NCBI RefSeq assembly: GCF_001942335.1
Contig: NZ_MKKH01000029.1
Location: 1-35,985, forward strand
Length of the DNA: 35,985 nucleotides
From: Cellulosimicrobium sp. CUA-896
Lineage (GTDB): Bacteria; Actinomycetota; Actinomycetes; Actinomycetales; Cellulomonadaceae
Reading direction: 5' to 3'
The notes below the pieces were generated by a model. That model saw only the letters and a list, made by a program, of their open reading frames with translations, was not told the origin of the DNA and did not search any database. Made by a program: the position numbers and the translations under genes. Below are positions 10,702-19,708 of the stretch, one piece after another. Within the stretch, counting starts at the first letter, position 1; each line of letters starts with the position of its first letter.

Positions 10702-10719
10702 GACGCTGCTTACAGCGTC
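10702..10719 (+). terminator. Weak hairpin after the oxidoreductase gene
   Basis: GACGCTG and CAGCGTC pair as seven bases around a CTTA loop, 11 bp past the stop of the MDR gene. There is no T run. It is a possible weak terminator. Confidence 0.35.
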
Positions 10720-10773
10720 GCCCGCGGAGCGGCGAGATCCCGCCGTTCCGGCCCCCGCGCGCGCGGAATCGTC

Positions 10774-10803
10774 TTGCACGCCGCGGCTCGGCCGGTGTGA
10801 AAT
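10774..10803 (+). promoter_or_regulatory. Possible promoter of the 10811 lipoprotein (leaderless)
   Basis: TTGCAC at 10774-10779 and TGAAAT at 10798-10803 are separated by 18 bp and lie just upstream of the ATG at 10811. This would start the transcript at or next to the start codon, which would explain why no good ribosome site precedes it. The match to the -10 consensus is only partial. Confidence 0.35.
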
Positions 10804-10810
10804 CGTTAGC

Positions 10811-11272
10811 ATGCGTAAGTACCTCGCCGCCACCGCGGCGCTGACCAGTGCCCTCCTCCTGGCGTCCTGCGCCTCGACGACCGACCCGTCGAGCGACGAC
10901 GCCACGACCCCCGCCGAGACCGCCACGACCGAGGCCGCGGCCCCCACGCCGACCGTCGTCGAGATCGTCCAGTCCTGCGCGGCCTTCTACGACGGCGAGG
11001 AGAACTCGCTCGCCGCGCGCGTCGACGCGACCTTCCCGCTCACCACGCAGGAGGTCACGGAGGAGACGTCGACGGAGCTCGCCACCACGCGCGACAAGAT
11101 CGCGTCCGTCCAGCGCTTCGCCGACGTGGAGCTGCAGGAGGACCTCAACGGCATCAAGGCGCCGTTCGAGGCCGCCCTGTCGGGCGTCGAGGTGACGACC
11201 GACGACTTCCAGCCGTCGCTCGACGCCCTGCGCGCCGAGTGCACCGAGGCCGGGTACGCCTTCGCGTCCTGA
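10811..11272 (+). CDS. Putative lipoprotein
   Basis: A 153-residue protein beginning MRKYLAATAALTSALLLASC, a textbook lipoprotein signal peptide with the lipid-acceptor Cys at residue 20. A Ser/Thr/Ala/Asp-rich linker (about 21-55) leads to a helical, acidic domain with two further Cys (VQSCAAF near 60 and LRAECTEAG near 143) that could form a disulfide. I recognise no named domain. There is no clear ribosome site before the ATG, so leaderless expression is possible. A strong hairpin follows the stop. Confidence 0.8.
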   Translation: MRKYLAATAALTSALLLASCASTTDPSSDDATTPAETATTEAAAPTPTVVEIVQSCAAFYDGEENSLAARVDATFPLTTQEVTEETSTELATTRDKIASVQRFADVELQEDLNGIKAPFEAALSGVEVTTDDFQPSLDALRAECTEAGYAFAS

Positions 11273-11290
11273 CGTCGCGCGCCGCGGTCC

Positions 11291-11327
11291 GAGCGCCCCG
11301 TCCCCGAGACCCGGGGGCGGGGCGCTC
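11291..11327 (+). terminator. Intrinsic terminator-like hairpin after the lipoprotein gene
   Basis: GAGCGCCCCG (11291-11300) pairs with CGGGGCGCTC (11318-11327), extended inward by one G-T pair and CCCCG/CGGGG, with an AGACC loop. This makes a 16-bp stem 18 bp after the stop codon. There is no U tract, which is usual for this phylum. Confidence 0.65.
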
Positions 11328-11422
11328 GCGCGTCCGGGCCCGGCCGGGATGCGACCGACGGGGGGCGCTGCCCACGATGGGACCGCACGGGCCCGCCCGG
11401 GGTCCCGACGGAGGGGCGCACG

Positions 11423-11605
11423 ATGGAGATCGACGACCTGAGGAAGAAGGCCGGCGACGCGCTGGACAGCGACAAGGGCGAGAAGGCGTCCGACGCCGCG
11501 CTCGACAAGGGCGGCGACGCGGCCTCGCGCGTCACCGGCGGCAAGCACGACGAGCAGATCGACCGGGCGACCGACCGGGCCGACCGGTCGGTCGGCAACG
11601 AGTAG
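11423..11605 (+). CDS. Rv0909-like putative antitoxin / small hydrophilic protein
   Basis: A 60-residue, highly charged protein: IDDLRKKAGDALDSDKG at the start and a C-terminal VTGGKHDEQIDRATDRAD segment. This matches the actinobacterial family annotated as antitoxin (Rv0909-like), in which a DDLKDKAGD head and a TGGKY.D.ID tail recur. No toxin gene is adjacent, so toxin-antitoxin function is unsupported here; a stress-related, CsbD-like role is equally possible. The start is firm: ATG 11423 follows GGAGGGG. A very strong inverted repeat follows the stop. Confidence 0.72.
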   Translation: MEIDDLRKKAGDALDSDKGEKASDAALDKGGDAASRVTGGKHDEQIDRATDRADRSVGNE

Positions 11606-11635
11606 CCCGCAGCAGGCCGCTTCCCGCCGACGAGA

Positions 11636-11681
11636 ACGGGGTTGGTGACGCGTCCCGGTCGGGACGCGTCACCAACCCCGT
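11636..11681. terminator. 22-bp perfect inverted repeat, bidirectional terminator
   Basis: The arms 11636-11657 and 11660-11681 are exact reverse complements, 22 bp each, separated by GT. The element lies between the convergent antitoxin-like gene (+) and symporter gene (-), about 30 bp and 20 bp from their stops, so it can terminate both. It is longer and more perfect than the other hairpins in the window. Confidence 0.85.
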
Positions 11682-11701
11682 GGTCGGCGCTCAGGACGGC
11701 G

Positions 11702-13230
11702 TCAGCGCGCGGCGCTCGTCACCGGCTCGTCGGCGGAACGGCTGTCGCTCGTGCTGCCCGCCGTGCCGTCGGTCGCGGTGGCCGACGACGCACCCTCCTC
11801 GGCGGCCGCGTCGCCCGCGGCGGGGGCGTCGTCGTCCGCGAAGAGGTCCTCGGCCGAGGCCGACTCGTACTGCTCGAGGTCGAGGATGCCCTCGCGCTTG
11901 GCGACGATCGTCGGCACGAGCGCCTGCCCCGCGACGTTGACCGCGGTGCGGCCCATGTCGAGGATCGGGTCGATCGCGAGCAGCAGGCCGACGCCCGCGA
12001 GCGGCAGGCCGAGCGTCGACAGGGTCAGCGTCAGCATGACGACGGCGCCCGTGAGCCCCGCGGTCGCGGCGGACCCGACGACGGACACGAACGCGATGAG
12101 CAGGTAGTCCGTGATCGACAGGTCGATGTTGAAGATCTCCGCGACGAAGATCGCCGAGATCGCCGGGTAGATCGAGGCGCAGCCGTCCATCTTCGTCGTC
12201 GCGGCCAGCGGGACGGCGAACGACGCGTACTCGCGCGGCACACCCAGGTTGCGCTCGGCGACGCGCTCCGTGACGGGCAGCGTGCCGATCGACGAGCGCG
12301 ACACGAAGGCGAGCTGGATGGCCGGCCAGGCGCCCCGGAAGTAGCTGGCGATCTTCAGCCCGTTGGTGCGCAGCAGCACCGGGTAGACGACGAACAGCAC
12401 CAGGGCCAGGCCGACGTAGACCGCGGCGGCGAACCACGCGAGCGAGCTCAGCGAGCCCCAGCCGTACGTGGCGATCGCGTTGCCGATGAGGCCGAGGGTG
12501 CCGAGCGGCGCGAGGCGGATGATCCACCACAGCACCTTCTGGATGATCGCGAGCGCCGAGCGGTTGAACGCGAGGAACGGGTCGGCCTTCGCGCCGGACT
12601 TGAGCGCGGCGATGCCGATGACGAGCGCGACCACGAGGATCTGCAGCACGCTGAAGCTCACCGACGTCTCGGCGGAGCCGGTGAGGGCGCCGTCGTCGCC
12701 GGTCTCGAGGTTCGTGCTCGCGCCGAGACCGAGCACGTTGCCCGGGATCAGACCGGTGAGGAAGTCGAGCCAGGAGCCCGTGCGGCCGACCTCGGACGCG
12801 TCGTCGAGCGACACCGTCGCACGGTTGCCCGGCTGGAACAGCAGGCCGAGGCCGATGCCGACCGCCACCGAGATCGCCGCGGTGATGGCGAACCACAGGA
12901 GGGTCTGGCCCGCCAGGCGTGCCGCGTTGGTGACGGTGCGCAGGTTCGCGATGGACGCGACGATCGCGGTGAAGATGAGCGGCGGGACGATCGCCTTCAG
13001 CAGCGTGACGAACGAGCTGCCGATGGTGGCGAGCGTCGTCGTGAGGCCGTTCGGCGTCTCGCCGTCGGCACCCTGCGGGCCCATCGCGAGGGCGACGCCG
13101 CCCAGCACGACGCCCAGCGCGAGGCCGAGGAGGATCTGGGTGCTGAACGACGGGAAGCGACGGCGCTTCGTGGGCGCGACGACGCGTCGGGGGAAGCCGG
13201 CGCGGCGGGCTTCGAGGAAGTCGAGGACAC
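11702..13230 (-). CDS. Dicarboxylate/amino acid:cation symporter (DAACS family), frameshift near N-terminus
   Basis: A secondary carrier of about 509 residues after repair, related to GltP/DctA/SstT. The trademark segments are present: IVPPLIFTAIVASIANL, the serine-rich hairpin FVSRSSIGTLPVT, ATTKMDGCA (usually TxNMDG) in helix 7, and GLPLAGVGLLLAIDPILDMGRTAVNV in helix 8, whose D...R/T residues bind substrate in relatives. It probably couples Na+ or H+ to uptake of an acidic or small neutral amino acid or C4-dicarboxylate. An Asp/Glu/Ala-rich tail of about 60 residues is extra. Translation most likely starts at GTG 13228-13230, after GAAAGG, as VSSTSSKPAAPASP. Joining this to RRVVAPTKRRRFPSFSTQ needs one extra base in the G run at 13189-13193. 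Confidence 0.87.
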
Positions 13231-13778
13231 GGAGGGACCTTTCGGGTGACGTGCGGGGGCACGGGCGCACGGCGCGACCGGCTCGGGCGGGGCTCGGAGG
13301 TCGTCGTGACCGTCGCGCGTCGGCACGACGCGTCATCGCGACGGCGCGTGCTGCGGACGGGCTCAGGCGCGGGCGGCGCGTCCGGACCACGTCGGGGTCG
13401 ACGTGCGGCGCGGACGTGCGGCGGCGCGCGACGCGGCGGCCGCGGGACGGCGGGCGCGGGGTCAGCGACGACGTGGGGTCAGCGACACAGAGCGCTGGCG
13501 ACTCGACGCAGGTCGACGTCGCGGCGCTCGGTGAGGTACCACGTGGGCACGCTGACGGGCACGGGCTCTCCCGAGGTCGCTGAGCGGATCGCTGGAGGTG
13601 CGGGCACGATCGTCGCCCGCGGCACCCGATCTTACCCAGGTGCTGTCAACACGACGCACCGCCGTCCCATTCCCCGGCCGTTCGTGACGTGTCCGGACGA
13701 GCGGCCCGAGCGCGTGCGAGCCGACGGCGGCGACCTAGGGTCGCAGGGAGTGCCCCCGCTCCGCGAACGGAGGTCCCG
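13231..13778. other. 548-bp gap without a convincing gene
   Basis: This is the upstream region of the symporter (-) and of the small Cys protein (+). Open frames here are Arg/Gly/Pro-rich in every register and look non-coding. I see one structured element: GGGGTCAGCGAC at 13458-13469 repeated directly at 13475-13486, a 17-bp (about 1.5 turn) spacing that could be a regulator site. No riboswitch could be recognised. Confidence 0.5.
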
Positions 13779-14077
13779 ATGCGCACGAAGGTCACCGGCG
13801 CCGCCGTGGCGGCCACGGAACGTGGACCGACCCGGACGGCGTGCGCATGCCCGCGGGCGAGGTGCACGCGTGGGAGCGCGGCACGAACCAGACCGTCTGC
13901 GGGCTGCAGCTCAGCCGTCAGGGACTCGTGCGGTTCCCGCACGTCACCTGGGCCGACGCGCAGCCCGCGACGGGCCGCGACGCGGACGCCGTGACGTCGG
14001 TGTGCCGCCGCTGCGCGGCGGGGACGGGCGCGCGCCGCGACGAGAAGCCGTGGCGGCGCGTGAACCCGCGCCCCTGA
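13779..14077 (+). CDS. Small Cys-containing hypothetical protein (frameshift)
   Basis: The ATG at 13779 follows CGGAGG. It begins MRTKVTGAAV; the coherent sequence then continues in another frame as GGHGTWTDPDGVRMPAGEVH and on to the stop at 14075-14077. Adding one G to the GG at 13808-13809 unites them into 99 residues. The body has HAWERGTNQTVCGLQLSRQG and, near the end, VTSVCRRCAAG. The C...CxxC spacing with His suggests a small zinc-binding or iron-binding fold. I do not recognise a named family. It converges on the PBP gene with 45 bp between. Confidence 0.6.
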
Positions 14078-14091
14078 GGCGCCCGTCCCGC

Positions 14092-14116
14092 GCCGACCGC
14101 CCGGCCGCCGGTCGGC
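14092..14116. terminator. Short hairpin between convergent genes
   Basis: GCCGACC and GGTCGGC pair (7 bp) around an 11-nt GC-rich loop in the 45-bp gap between the small Cys protein and the PBP gene. It may be a weak bidirectional terminator. Confidence 0.35.
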
Positions 14117-14122
14117 CCCGCC

Positions 14123-16084
14123 TCAGCCCTGGTTCGGCGCGTCGAGGAAGGCGCGCATGAGCGGTCCCGCGGTGGTCGACCCGCCGTCGCCGGTCTCCAC
14201 GAACACCGCGACGGCGAGGTCGCCCTGGACGGCGATCATCCAGGCGTGGGCCTGGGTGCCGTCGCCGTACTGCGCGGTGCCGGTCTTCGCGCCGACCTCC
14301 CCCGGCAGGTCGGCGAGGACGTCCGCCGAGCCGTCGGTGACCACCGAGCGCATGAGGCTGCGCAGCGTCGCCGCCTCGTCCTCCGTGAGGTCGCCGGCGG
14401 GCTGCTCGGCCGACGCGGGCTGCACGTCGGGGCGGACCATGACCGGCGCGACGCGGTGCCCCGCCGCGACGCTCGCCGCGACCGTCGCCATCCCGAGCGG
14501 CGAGGCGAGCACCCTGCCCTGCCCGATCATCGAGGCGGCGTGGTCCGTGCCGTCCGCCTCCGCGGGGACGTCGCCGAAGAACGCCGGCGCGCCGAGGTCG
14601 CTCTCGACCCCGAGGCCCAGCGAGGCGGCCGCGTCGTGCAGCGCCTGCTGCGAGACGGCGTCCCGCTGGCCGATCATCGCCGTGTTGCACGAGTTGGCGA
14701 ACGCCGTGCGCAGCGGCACCTCGCCGAGCGCGTCCGTCGGGTAGCCGGGCACGTTCTGGAACGCGCGCCCGTCGACCGTGAGCTCGGGCGGGCACGCGAC
14801 CGTCGAGTCGGGCGTGAGGCCCGCGCGGAGCATCGCGAGCGTGGTCGCCACCTTGAACGTGGACCCGGGCGCGTACTGACCGGTCGTCGCCGTCGACATG
14901 CCCTCGCCCGCGGTGCCGCTCGCGGCGGTCAGGACCTCGCCCGTCGACGGGCGGATCGCGACGATCGCGCTCGGCGACGTCTGCCCGGCGAGCACCTGCT
15001 CGGCGGCGACCTGCATGTCCGGGCGCAGCGTGGTGCGCAGCGGCACGCCAGCGACGGGCTCGACGGCGAACACCTCGGCCGGTTCCGCGTCGGTCTCGCC
15101 GCCGGGGACGATCGAGACGGACACGCCCGGGGTGCCGCGCAGCTGCTCGTCGTACTGGCGCTGCAGGCCGGACAGGCCGACCGTGTCCCCGGCGACGACC
15201 GCGCCCTCGGACTCGTCGACGATCTCGGCCGTCGCGTCGCCGACCCGACCGAGGATCTGGCGCGCGAACTCGCGCGTGGGGGCGAGAGGCAGCTCGTCGT
15301 CGAGCACCGCGACGCCCTCGATCTGCCGGGCGGCGTCGACGTCGATGCCCGCCGTGTCCTCCGTGCGGACGGTGATCGCCTCGACGAAGGCCTTCCCCCC
15401 CGCGCCCGCGACCCGCTGCGCGAACTCCTCCGGGTCGAGTCCCACGACGCCCGCGAGCGCGCGTGCCGCGCCGTCCCAGCCGGCGGCGTCGACGCGCGTC
15501 TTGTCGACGCCGAGCCGGTACACCGGGCGCTCGGTGACGATCGGGGCGTCGTCGAGCCCGACGATCTCGGCCCGCTCGGCGCGCACGCGCTCGACGGCGA
15601 GCCGGTCGTTCTGGCCGAGGTCGGGCACGAGGACGTCGGGCTCCCACGCCGCCTCCCAGCGGCCCGGGCCGTCCTCGCCCTCGCCCGGCTCGGCGAAGGT
15701 CAGGTCGACGGTGGTCGTGTACTCCCAGGCGGCGTCCTGCGTGACGTCCCAGCGGTAGGCGAGCGTCGCCGTCGCGCGCTCTCCCGCGTCGTCGCCCTCC
15801 TCGTCCAGCACGACGTCGTCCACCTCGACCGTGTGCGCGAACTCCGAGACCGGCTCCAGGACGGCGTCGAGGTGGCCCTGCACGGACTCGGCCGTGCCGT
15901 TGGAGAACGCGAGCCCGCCCACGTCACCGCGCGCGATGCCCGCCGCGAGGTCCGCCGCGGTGTCCTCGGGCGCGGGCCGGTCCGGCGAGCAGGCGGCGAG
16001 CGGCAGCGCGAGCGCCGGGACGAGCAGCGCGGCGGCCAGGCGTCGCCGGGCGGCGCGCGGGCGGGTGCGAACGACGGTGGCCAC
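14123..16084 (-). CDS. Penicillin-binding transpeptidase with MecA_N (NTF2-like) domain
   Basis: A 653-residue class B PBP. A lipoprotein-type signal (ALLVPALALPLAACSPD) is followed by an NTF2-like/MecA_N domain (about 35-150), a PBP dimer domain (about 150-310), and the transpeptidase domain. The active-site motifs are all intact: S-x-x-K as STFK (S408, K411), S-x-N as SCN (465-467), and KTG (600-602). It cross-links peptidoglycan on the outer face of the membrane; MecA_N-bearing PBPs are often low-affinity for beta-lactams, but that is family knowledge, not shown here. I prefer GTG 16082-16084 after AGGGGGA over an in-frame ATG at 16141, because the signal peptide then begins properly (VATVVRTRPRAARRRL). 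The frame is uninterrupted. Confidence 0.92.
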   Translation of the reverse strand: MATVVRTRPRAARRRLAAALLVPALALPLAACSPDRPAPEDTAADLAAGIARGDVGGLAFSNGTAESVQGHLDAVLEPVSEFAHTVEVDDVVLDEEGDDAGERATATLAYRWDVTQDAAWEYTTTVDLTFAEPGEGEDGPGRWEAAWEPDVLVPDLGQNDRLAVERVRAERAEIVGLDDAPIVTERPVYRLGVDKTRVDAAGWDGAARALAGVVGLDPEEFAQRVAGAGGKAFVEAITVRTEDTAGIDVDAARQIEGVAVLDDELPLAPTREFARQILGRVGDATAEIVDESEGAVVAGDTVGLSGLQRQYDEQLRGTPGVSVSIVPGGETDAEPAEVFAVEPVAGVPLRTTLRPDMQVAAEQVLAGQTSPSAIVAIRPSTGEVLTAASGTAGEGMSTATTGQYAPGSTFKVATTLAMLRAGLTPDSTVACPPELTVDGRAFQNVPGYPTDALGEVPLRTAFANSCNTAMIGQRDAVSQQALHDAAASLGLGVESDLGAPAFFGDVPAEADGTDHAASMIGQGRVLASPLGMATVAASVAAGHRVAPVMVRPDVQPASAEQPAGDLTEDEAATLRSLMRSVVTDGSADVLADLPGEVGAKTGTAQYGDGTQAHAWMIAVQGDLAVAVFVETGDGGSTTAGPLMRAFLDAPNQG

Positions 16085-16199
16085 GGATTCCCCCTGTTCC
16101 GGACGAGCGAGACAGGACGGACCGTATCCCACCGCGCCCACGCCCCGAGGCGTCGTCGTCAGGTCGCCGCGCTCTCTTCACCCGGCGTCCCCGAACGCG

Positions 16200-16238
16200 C
16201 ACGGCGGGTGCGGGAGCCGCGCTCCCGCACCCGCCGTG
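16200..16238 (-). terminator. 18-bp hairpin terminator downstream of the MMPL gene
   Basis: The arms 16200-16217 and 16221-16238 are perfectly complementary (18 bp) with a CGC loop. It lies 34 bp beyond the MMPL stop (transcription leftward) and before the PBP promoter region, so it should insulate the PBP gene. Confidence 0.8.
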
Positions 16239-16271
16239 ACCTGCGTGGTGCCGTCGTCCCTGCCGTCCGGG

Positions 16272-18883
16272 TCAGGCCCGGGCGGCTCCGGTCCGCTCGT
16301 CGGACGCCGCGTCGTCGGTCGCCTCGGTGGCCTCGGCGTGCGGGTGCTTGCGCTCGAGCGCCGCACCCTCGACGTCGACGTCGGGCAGGATCCGGTCGAG
16401 CCAGCGTGGCAGCCACCACGCGGAGCCGCCGAGCAGGTGCATGAGCGCCGGGACGACGAGCATGCGCACGACGAACGCGTCGACGAGCACGCCGAACGCG
16501 AGCGCGAACCCGATCGGCCGGATCATCGCGTCCTCGGCGAAGATGAAGCCGCCGAAGACGGAGATCATGATGATCGCGGCCGCGGTGACGACCGAGCGCC
16601 CGGCCCGGAAGCCCTGCACGACGGCGATGCGCGCCGGCGCGCCGTGCGCGTACGCCTCCCGCATGCCGGAGCCGAGGAACAGCATGTAGTCCATCGCGAG
16701 GCCGAACAGGACGCCGACGAGGATCGTCGGCAGGAAGTTCAGCACCGGGCCCGGGGTATCCACGTTGAACACGGGCGACAGCCAGCCCCACTGGTAGATC
16801 GCGACGACGCCGCCGAGCGCGGCGAAGTACGAGAGGACGAACCCGGCGGTCGCGATGAGCGGGACGAGCAGCGACCGGAACACCACGACGAGGATGATCA
16901 GCGAGAGCCCGATGACCACCGCGAGGTAGAGCGGCAGCGCGGCCGAGAGCTTCTCGGAGATGTCGATGTTGCCGCTCGCGGCCCCGGCCACGCCGAGCTC
17001 GACGTCGCCGTCCACGGTGTCGACGGTCACCGGCGACAGGTCCCGCAGGTGGTGGACGAGCTCCTCCGTGGACTCGCTCGTCGGGCCGTCGACGGGGACC
17101 ACCTGGAACGCGACGACGGTACCGTCCTCGGAAGTCGCGGCCGGGGCGACCGCGACGACGTCGTCCTGCGCGGCGAGCTGCTCCCCGATCGCGAGCTGCG
17201 TCGCGACGAGCTCCTCGTCCGCGACGGGCTGCGGCAGGTCGGCGACGACGAGCAGCGGCCCGTTGACGCCGGCACCGAACTCCTCGGCGACCGTGGAGTA
17301 CGCCTGGTACTGGGTCGAGTCCGCGGGCTCCGAGGAGCCGTCGGGCAGGTTGATGCGCAGGTCCAGGGCGGGGATCGCGACGACGGCGAGCACGGCGACG
17401 CCGAGCACGACGCGGCCCACGGCGACCACGGTCGACATCGGGCGCAGCGGCTTCTCGGCGCGCGCCGCCGGCGCGCCGTCCACCGGGCCGGCCGCGTGGG
17501 CGCCGTGCACCGGGACCAGCGCCGCCCGCTCCTTGCGGTTGAGGATGCGCGGGCCGATGGCCGACAGCAGCGCCGGCGTGAGCGTCACCGCGACGAGCAC
17601 CGCGATCGCGACGCTCGCCGCGCCGACCGTGCCCATGAGGCCGAGGAACGGGATGCCCGTGACGTTGAGGGCCAGCAGCGCGATGACGACCGTCGAACCG
17701 GCGAAGACCACCGCGTTGCCCGACGTCCCGTTCGCGAGGGCGACCGACTCCGCGACGTCGTACCCTTCCTTGAGCTGGCGTCGGTGCCGGTTGACGATGA
17801 ACAGCGCGTAGTCGATCCCGACGGCGAGCCCGAGCATGAGGCCGAGGACCGGGTGACCGCGGACATCTCGACGACGCCGGAGAACGCGAGCGAGCCGAGC
17901 GCCGCGATGCCCACGCCGACGAGGGCGGTGAGGATCGGCAGGCCCGCACCGATCAGCGTCCCGAGCATGACGACGAGCACGACCGCGGCGACGACCAGGC
18001 CGACGACCTCGCCCGGCCCGATGATCGACGGCGCCTCCATGGAGATGTCCGAGCCGAAGTCCACCGTGACGCCGTCGACGTCCGCGACGCCGTCGGTGAT
18101 CGCCCCGATGACGGCGTCCTTCGTCTCCTGGGAGACGTCGAACTGGTCCTCGGTGAACACGACGTTGGCGACCGCCGCGTCCCCGTCCTGCGAGACGACG
18201 CGGATCTCCGCGGCGAGGTCGAGCAGCGCCCGGCCCTGCTCGGCCTGCGCGGCGCCCTCCTCGAGCTCGGCCGCGCTGGCGTCGAGCTGCTCCTGCTGCG
18301 CCTCGAGCTCGGCGAGCCCCGCGTCGATCTGCTGCTGCTGGGCGTCGAGCTGCGGGGCCACGGCCTCGGCCTGGCCCGCGGCCTCGGCCTGGGCGCGGGC
18401 CGCGTCGAGCTGCGCCTGGCCCTGCTCGAGCTGCTCGCGGGCGGCGTCGAGCTGCGCCTGCCCCTGCTCGAGCTGCTCGCGGCCGTCGGCCACCTGCTGC
18501 TCGCCCTCGGCGAGCTGCGCGGCCTGCGCCTCGCGGTCCGCCTCGCTCTGGAACGGGTCGACGACCGCCTCGACGCCCTCGACCTCGGCCACGTCGGCGA
18601 GCACCGCGGACAGCTCCTGCCGCTGCGCGTCGGTGAACGCCTCGTCGCCGGTGGTCGTGAGGACGACGGTGCCGGTGCCCCCGGCGGCCTCGGGGATCTC
18701 GTCGGCGAGGCGGTCGGTGACCTCCTGCGTCGGCGTGCCCGGGATGGAGAAGCTGTCGGTCAGCGTCCCGCCGCCGACCGCGAAGCCGACGCCGGCGACG
18801 ACGAGCACCGCGAGCCAGGTCGCGATCACCGCCCGCACGTGCCGGGCCGCGCCGCGTCCGACGCGGTAGAGGAGCTCTGCCAT
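16272..18883 (-). CDS. MMPL family exporter with long periplasmic-type coiled coil (frameshift)
   Basis: An RND/MMPL transporter of about 870 residues after repair. TM1 (about 18-37) is followed by an extracytoplasmic domain with a heptad-rich stalk at about 115-225 (EQLEQGQAQLDAAREQLEQG), containing two near-identical 14-residue units. Two six-helix bundles follow, with GLAVGIDYALFIVNRHR and GLAMDYMLFLGSGMREA as the paired D-Y motifs that carry proton coupling in MMPL proteins. It probably exports lipids or hydrophobic compounds. ATG 18881-18883 follows GGAAGG. The frame changes at about 17850: ACCCGG should read ACCCCGG, giving MSAVTPVLGLMLGLAVG. The TetR gene lies 17 bp upstream, so the pair is an operon. 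Confidence 0.88.
18403..18482. repeat. 42-bp tandem repeat encoding the MMPL coiled coil
   Basis: Two copies of a 42-bp unit (starting 18403 and 18445) differ at about one base over the first 38 positions. Each encodes 14 residues, two heptads, with core REQLEQGQAQLDAA. Copy number could vary and change stalk length. Confidence 0.75.
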
Positions 18884-18900
18884 GGTGTCCTTCCGAGGGA

Positions 18901-19623
18901 TCAGTTCGTGCGAGGAGGGGTGTTCCCGGGACGGCTGTCCTGGGTGGAGGCGCGGGGGGTCCCGCCGGTGTCGAGGCGGACGAGCATGCGGTCGAGGAGC
19001 GCGCTCCAGACGGCGCGCGAGCGCTCGTCGTCCCCGCCGCCCGTCTCGGCGAGCCAGTAGCGGTGGAGCACGACGAGGCTGCTCATGAGCGAGCCGACGA
19101 CGAGGTCGACGTCGAGCCGGTTCGCCCCGGGGTGCCGCCGGTGCAGCGCGGCCGCGAGGTCGTCGCTCGTCCCGGCGAGGGAGCGCATGAGGAGCATGAC
19201 CTCGTGGGCGGGGATGTTCGCGGGCGCGTCGTCGTCGCACGCGGCCCAGTCGGCCAGCCCGAGGCCGCGCGTCAGCGACGAGAGGGCGGGGACGAGGTCG
19301 GTCGCGCGCAGCGCCCTGGCCGCGTCCTCGGCGACCGCGAGCTGCGGCTCGTCGGCGCCCGGCGGGTCCGCCGCCTCGAGCGCCTCCACGACGCCGTGGA
19401 AGGCGTCGGCGAGCACGGCGGCGATCACGTCGTCCAGGGACGCGAAGTGGTTGAACACCGTGCGTCGCGAGACGTCGGCCCGGGCCGCGAGCTCGTCCAC
19501 GGTGAAGTCGACGCCCCGCGTGGCGTGCATGAGCGCCGCCGCGGCGTCGACGATGGAGCGCCGGGTGCGCGCCTTGAGCCGCGCGCGGCGGTCGCCGGGG
19601 ACGGCGGCGGGGACCTCGGTCAT
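18901..19623 (-). CDS. TetR family regulator of the MMPL exporter
   Basis: A 240-residue regulator. The N-terminal DNA-binding helices lie at about 20-62, with the HTH in FTVDELAARADVSRRTVFNHF; a helical ligand-binding and dimerisation domain follows. The tail is Pro/Thr-rich and disordered. It is transcribed leftward directly into the MMPL gene (17 bp apart), so it most likely represses its own operon until a substrate of the pump binds. The ATG at 19621-19623 is followed upstream, within 40 bp, by two overlapping inverted repeats that are good operator candidates. There are no frameshifts. Confidence 0.88.
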   Translation of the reverse strand: MTEVPAAVPGDRRARLKARTRRSIVDAAAALMHATRGVDFTVDELAARADVSRRTVFNHFASLDDVIAAVLADAFHGVVEALEAADPPGADEPQLAVAEDAARALRATDLVPALSSLTRGLGLADWAACDDDAPANIPAHEVMLLMRSLAGTSDDLAAALHRRHPGANRLDVDLVVGSLMSSLVVLHRYWLAETGGGDDERSRAVWSALLDRMLVRLDTGGTPRASTQDSRPGNTPPRTN

Positions 19624-19636
19624 GTCACGACACTAA

Positions 19637-19658
19637 GTGCATCGTTGCACCGGGTGCA
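19637..19658. promoter_or_regulatory. Candidate TetR operator
   Basis: GTGCA-TCGT-TGCAC (19637-19650) overlaps TGCACC-G-GGTGCA (19646-19658). Both are perfect inverted repeats, 14 to 35 bp upstream of the TetR start codon, where autorepression would block transcription of the regulator and pump. Confidence 0.6.
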
Positions 19659-19708
19659 CCGTCAGGCGGTGAGGCGTGCGTCACGCGGGCGTGCCCGACG
19701 ACGGGGCG

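Noticed and set aside
11423..11605. A toxin-antitoxin module
   Set aside because: Only the antitoxin-like protein is present; no small toxin gene lies beside it on either strand.
13500..13640. A possible riboswitch upstream of the symporter on the minus strand
   Set aside because: A GGGAGAGCCCG stretch resembles part of a glycine aptamer, but the paired CGAAGG-type core and second conserved segment are absent.
14246..16444. A 732-codon open frame on the plus strand opposite the PBP gene
   Set aside because: It is antisense to a PBP with all catalytic motifs; the product is Arg/Asp/Gly-rich low-complexity sequence, the normal reverse-frame pattern in GC-rich DNA.
16272..18883. The MMPL gene as two separate half-transporters
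   Set aside because: The break falls inside the second membrane segment of the first bundle, and one added C (ACCCGG to ACCCCGG) restores an 870-residue protein of normal family length.
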